Source: Bacteriovoracales bacterium (GTDB lineage: Bacteria; Bdellovibrionota; Bacteriovoracia; Bacteriovoracales; Bacteriovoracaceae). From it: a stretch of 64,000 nucleotides of DNA. Location of the stretch: positions 124,001 to 188,000 of the forward strand of contig JAOMEV010000001.1 in assembly GCA_028346125.1 (NCBI GenBank), in the 5' to 3' direction. The notes beneath the pieces were generated by a model, which saw nothing but the letters and a program-made list of their open reading frames with translations, ran no database searches and had not been told where the DNA came from. Shown here in pieces: positions 60,678 through 64,000 of this stretch. Position numbers and translations under genes: made by a program. Positions within the stretch are counted from its first letter, which is position 1. Every line of letters starts with the position of its first letter.

Positions 60678-60792
60678 AACTACCCCTTTTGTAAGTGATT
60701 GCCTTACGGCCCTAATAATAAAGCAAAATAAATATTCTTTGGCCTCTCACTTTTTCTTACATTAAATTTCAAGGCCGTAGGGGAAGCTGTAG

Positions 60793-61482
60793 TTAGGCAC
60801 CGATACCAAGGGAAAGGACAATATTTCTAACGGGCCGAGTCTTATTTTCACTATCTGTAATATTAAGGGCCTCTAATTCAACGTTATAAAGAAAGCCTAT
60901 TTGATCATTAAGAGGAATGACTTCTCCTATTTTAAACCCAACTCCAAATTCTTTTTCCCCCTCTTTGGAAAAAAGCTGTCCTCTATCAAGGTGAATATAT
61001 TTAAAGCTCATATGGAACATTGAGCCATCGCTTTGTTCGTAAAGCCACAGAGGAGAAAGTTGAGGCGCCTTTATCATGTCCCTTTTATTGTTTAGCTCAA
61101 AAAACTGGAAAGAATTATAATAGAGTCCACCCCTAAGGACGAGTCTCCATCCGGGTTTTATATCAGGAAACGCGTATCCAAGATAAAGGTCTGTCTTTAC
61201 AAAATCGGAACGTTTGATTTCTTCAGACCATCTTTCCCATCTCACTTTTCCATAAAGTAAATCCAAATCAATATCAATGTGGTCAAAGAGAGGAATTCGA
61301 TAGGAGACACCTAATGTAGTTTCATAAAAGTAATTTCTTTTTTCTTCGCTTTTAACAAATGGCATCGAAAAGCCTGAGGAAAGTCCTAAAAGCGAGTGAC
61401 GATGAGAAAAAGAAATCTCTTCACTAGCAGCAAAAGTGTTTCCTAAAGAGAAAAGGGATAAAAGAAAAAAGAATTTTTTCAT
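60793..61482 (-). CDS. Outer-membrane beta-barrel-like protein
   Basis: Signal peptide MKKFFFLLSLFSLGNTFAA; beta-strand pattern. Confidence 0.6.
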   Translation of the reverse strand: MKKFFFLLSLFSLGNTFAASEEISFSHRHSLLGLSSGFSMPFVKSEEKRNYFYETTLGVSYRIPLFDHIDIDLDLLYGKVRWERWSEEIKRSDFVKTDLYLGYAFPDIKPGWRLVLRGGLYYNSFQFFELNNKRDMIKAPQLSPLWLYEQSDGSMFHMSFKYIHLDRGQLFSKEGEKEFGVGFKIGEVIPLNDQIGFLYNVELEALNITDSENKTRPVRNIVLSLGIGA

Positions 61483-61575
61483 TAGAGACTCCTTATTAAA
61501 GGCCGAAGTTACATTGAACCTAAGTTATTTGCAAGATCTTTACTTTTATGTTTTTTTGTTTAGAAAGGAGGATTT

Positions 61576-61935
61576 ATGAAAAAGATTTTAGCACTATTGG
61601 CCGTTGTAACTTTTCTTTATGGGGGGACAGCTTTTTCCCAAGATCGTGATCGTTACGCTTTAGAAAGAAAATTAAGAAAACTTGAGCGTCAAGTCCAGGA
61701 TCTCGTAAACAGGGTAAGAGATGTAGAAGACATTAATGTGAATCTAGAAGATAGAATCATTGACCTTGAAAGAGGTGGCGGAGATAGAGGTGAGTGGATT
61801 TGTAAAATAGAAACCACCTTTAAAACTTACAGCGCTGTTGGAAGATCAAGAGCAGTCGCTGAAGAAAACGTTATTAAAAAGTGTAATAAAGATACGCTTT
61901 CTAGTAATTGCAGAAACGCAACTTGTTCTAACTAA
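61576..61935 (+). CDS. Small secreted coiled-coil protein
   Basis: Signal peptide; ERKLRKLERQVQDLVNRVRDVEDINVNLEDRIIDLERGG heptads. Confidence 0.7.
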   Translation: MKKILALLAVVTFLYGGTAFSQDRDRYALERKLRKLERQVQDLVNRVRDVEDINVNLEDRIIDLERGGGDRGEWICKIETTFKTYSAVGRSRAVAEENVIKKCNKDTLSSNCRNATCSN

Positions 61936-61942
61936 AAATGAT

Positions 61943-61963
61943 GACGGTCTTTTAAAGGCCGTC
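61943..61963 (+). terminator. Rho-independent terminator-like hairpin
   Basis: GACGGtCTTTTAAAGgCCGTC followed by AAATTTT, just after the 61576 CDS. Confidence 0.6.
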
Positions 61964-61981
61964 AAATTTTCGCGAGGTAAT

Positions 61982-62371
61982 GTGACTTTGAAAATAGAAA
62001 GTTACAAGATTCTAGAAATGGAGGAACATTACCGCGCCCGCTACGATAAAGAAGAATCTGAATTCACCCATTGTAAACTCACACCTTCTTATGATGAAAA
62101 GTTTAAGGCCCCTTTTGTTTTAGAGTCAAAAATAAAAATGGGGCTTAAAAAAGAAGAGGTCATAAAACTCAAAAATGGTACTGAGTTAGTCATAGGAAAA
62201 ATTGAACTTGTTATATTGCCAGAAAGCTCCTTACAAAAGGATGGTTTTATTGACATTGAAAATTCCGGAACGGTTTGTATCTCCAGCCTAGATTCTTACC
62301 ACAATACTGAGAAAATATTTAGATTATCTTATGCCAAAAAAAATCGAGATTTAGAAGAGTTGGAAAATTAA
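61982..62371 (+). CDS. Hypothetical protein
   Basis: GTG 61982 with GCGAGGTAAT upstream, in frame with ORF 61838-62371; avoids overlap with upstream CDS. Confidence 0.55.
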   Translation: MTLKIESYKILEMEEHYRARYDKEESEFTHCKLTPSYDEKFKAPFVLESKIKMGLKKEEVIKLKNGTELVIGKIELVILPESSLQKDGFIDIENSGTVCISSLDSYHNTEKIFRLSYAKKNRDLEELEN

Positions 62372-62764
62372 GAAGTAATATTAAAATTAGCATTGGAGCA
62401 AGCTTGCTTAAAGTTTTAGGTACAATGCTTTAAAGTATTCTTGATCCAGCTCAGTTTGAGTTTAATACTCGTCTCTGGTAAAAAAGTTTAGGGATTAAAA
62501 CTCGAAGATTAAGTTATTGATTTTAGAAATAGAGGTCTATAAATTTAGAAAATAGTTATTTAAGAGTGCTTGAGGGAAACTAGGGGCATTGAAGAAGTCA
62601 GTTTTCTAGTAAATTTTTTTCTCACCGGGCCTAGTGATGTTCAGAAAAAGTTTTCCGTTCAACCTCATCTTTATAAATAGGAATTGTACTTAAAGCAATT
62701 TTAGACTAAGCAATTTCTTTAAAAAGTACCTTAGAAAAAGCTTCATTTCCTGCTTCAAAAAAAG

Positions 62765-64000
62765 TTATTGACACTCTTGGGTAGTAGTGACTATTGCGCT
62801 GTCAAGTAGGCTTTTGCTCCAAGCTAACGTACTACAGTGGCTTAATTCGTAACCATCAGTATTAATGAGGTCGTAATTCCATTCTTTACATTGAAACACT
62901 TCACAATTAGAGCTACCATCGTCATTAGGGCTTCCTTGAATTAGGCATTTAGGTTCATTAGTACAGGGGTCTGTTTCAACCGCTATACAGTGACCTTCTG
63001 TATTGTAGCATTCACGAATATATTGTTCAGCTCCTGTAAAGTTAAGGCATTTTGGATTGTCCAATAAAGCTTCCGTATTCCAAGTTCGACAATCAAATAC
63101 TTTGCACTCGTCACCCTCTTTAAGTAAGCAGTCTTTGGCAGGGTCAGACTTTGATAGTGAGCAAAGACCCAAACCTATTCCTTGTTCTTCTTTTTGAGTT
63201 TCCGTGGAATAGCAATCAATAATCATATTTTTATTTTTATACTTTTGCTTTCCTTTAGATGCTCCTTTTACGATCATACCAGTAATAATCAAACTTCTTT
63301 CGCTCTCGGAAAAAGACCTTAAACTACCTTTTTCAGATATCTTTTTTATTAAATGTCTTCGACTGATAGCTTTAATAATTTTCTCTTTATATTTAATAAG
63401 TTCGGGGTAGTGAGAACCAAGTTGAAAAACAGGTCTTTTTAAGTTTTTAGCTAATGGCAACTTAATTTTAATTTCATCTCCAAACTTTATGTACCAGCCT
63501 GGTATAGGGGCTCCAGGGTCGTTACCGTTACTATAATAAAAGTCCCATTTATTTTTGGTAACACCTTGTAAGAGGTCTGAAGAAGGTTCAAAAAAGTTGC
63601 CATCGTTATCTTTATGTATTGTCGCTAGTTGATACGAAATTAAGGATTGGTTAGATTCTTCGAGCTCTTTTAGAATCAAATATTTTACAAAATTACCAGC
63701 TAATAACGGATTAGTTTTTAGTAAACAAGCGCCATTTATGACATGTGCAATATTACTCTTTTCTAATCCCCTATTGCCTGGATGGTCATCAGTATTAATT
63801 TTCCCATCATCATTTATATCTGACATTAAACTACATAATTTAGAGAGGTGAGGACTATCTTCATTAATTGGAGATGAGGCAATTTTGATACCACGCTTTA
63901 TTAAGCTATATTTTCTCAGCCAATCAGTTTTTTTTAATTCTTCGTAAAGGTGAGGTATTAAAATATCTCCAGCTAGAAAATTTTCATGGGCTATAGCAGT
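62765..64000 (-). CDS. Cys-rich, EF-hand/dockerin-like motif protein, 5' end beyond window
   Basis: Frame remains open from 63826 to the window edge (...AHENFLAGDILIPHLYEELKKTDW...); DINDDGKINTDD Ca-binding loop; repeated CxVFxCxxWN modules. Confidence 0.65.
   Translation of the reverse strand, partial: TAIAHENFLAGDILIPHLYEELKKTDWLRKYSLIKRGIKIASSPINEDSPHLSKLCSLMSDINDDGKINTDDHPGNRGLEKSNIAHVINGACLLKTNPLLAGNFVKYLILKELEESNQSLISYQLATIHKDNDGNFFEPSSDLLQGVTKNKWDFYYSNGNDPGAPIPGWYIKFGDEIKIKLPLAKNLKRPVFQLGSHYPELIKYKEKIIKAISRRHLIKKISEKGSLRSFSESERSLIITGMIVKGASKGKQKYKNKNMIIDCYSTETQKEEQGIGLGLCSLSKSDPAKDCLLKEGDECKVFDCRTWNTEALLDNPKCLNFTGAEQYIRECYNTEGHCIAVETDPCTNEPKCLIQGSPNDDGSSNCEVFQCKEWNYDLINTDGYELSHCSTLAWSKSLLDSAIVTTTQECQ

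Noticed and set aside
62372-62764. Palindrome AGCAAGCTTGCT near 62400 as a mobile-element end
   Set aside because: Single short palindrome, no matching partner repeat or transposase nearby.

Overview
This is a 64 kb AT-rich bacterial chromosome segment with dense coding on both strands. No rRNA, tRNA, CRISPR array or insertion sequence was recognised. The style suggests a Bdellovibrionota/Bacteriovoracales-like bacterium, but that is an inference: flagellin, many secreted hydrolases and lipoproteins, many orphan signalling proteins. Main blocks: (i) 1-8.5 kb surface-polysaccharide genes: class II aldolase-like, tandem nucleotidyltransferase, GT2, GDPD-like, two O-antigen polymerase/ligase-like proteins, two epimerases; (ii) flagellin with a readable sigma-28 promoter; (iii) RetSat-like oxidoreductase, Zn-dependent phospholipase C-like lipoprotein behind a long hairpin that contains its Shine-Dalgarno, rhomboid, RDD, DUF922-like protein; (iv) a membrane-bound CheA-like kinase with several Hpt-like modules and no CheW domain, with pseudo-receiver and receiver neighbours; (v) TRAP permeases, apt, a secreted Fic protein; (vi) D-lactate/2-hydroxyacid dehydrogenase-type FAD/Fe-S protein and a class III adenylate cyclase; (vii) secreted PLD-like, cysteine-peptidase-like and M14 proteins; (viii) a solute-binding protein gene with an apparent single-base frameshift, an XRE-HTH/CheX-like fusion, a solitary groES; (ix) DUF1800/DUF1501 pair, P450-HAD pair, PP2A-like phosphatase, trypsin-like lipoprotein and an edge-truncated Cys-rich protein. 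The best candidates for new biology are the HTH-CheX fusion, the secreted Fic, the CheA-like hub, and the two leader hairpins that cover the ribosome-binding site. No complete new system can be demonstrated from sequence alone.
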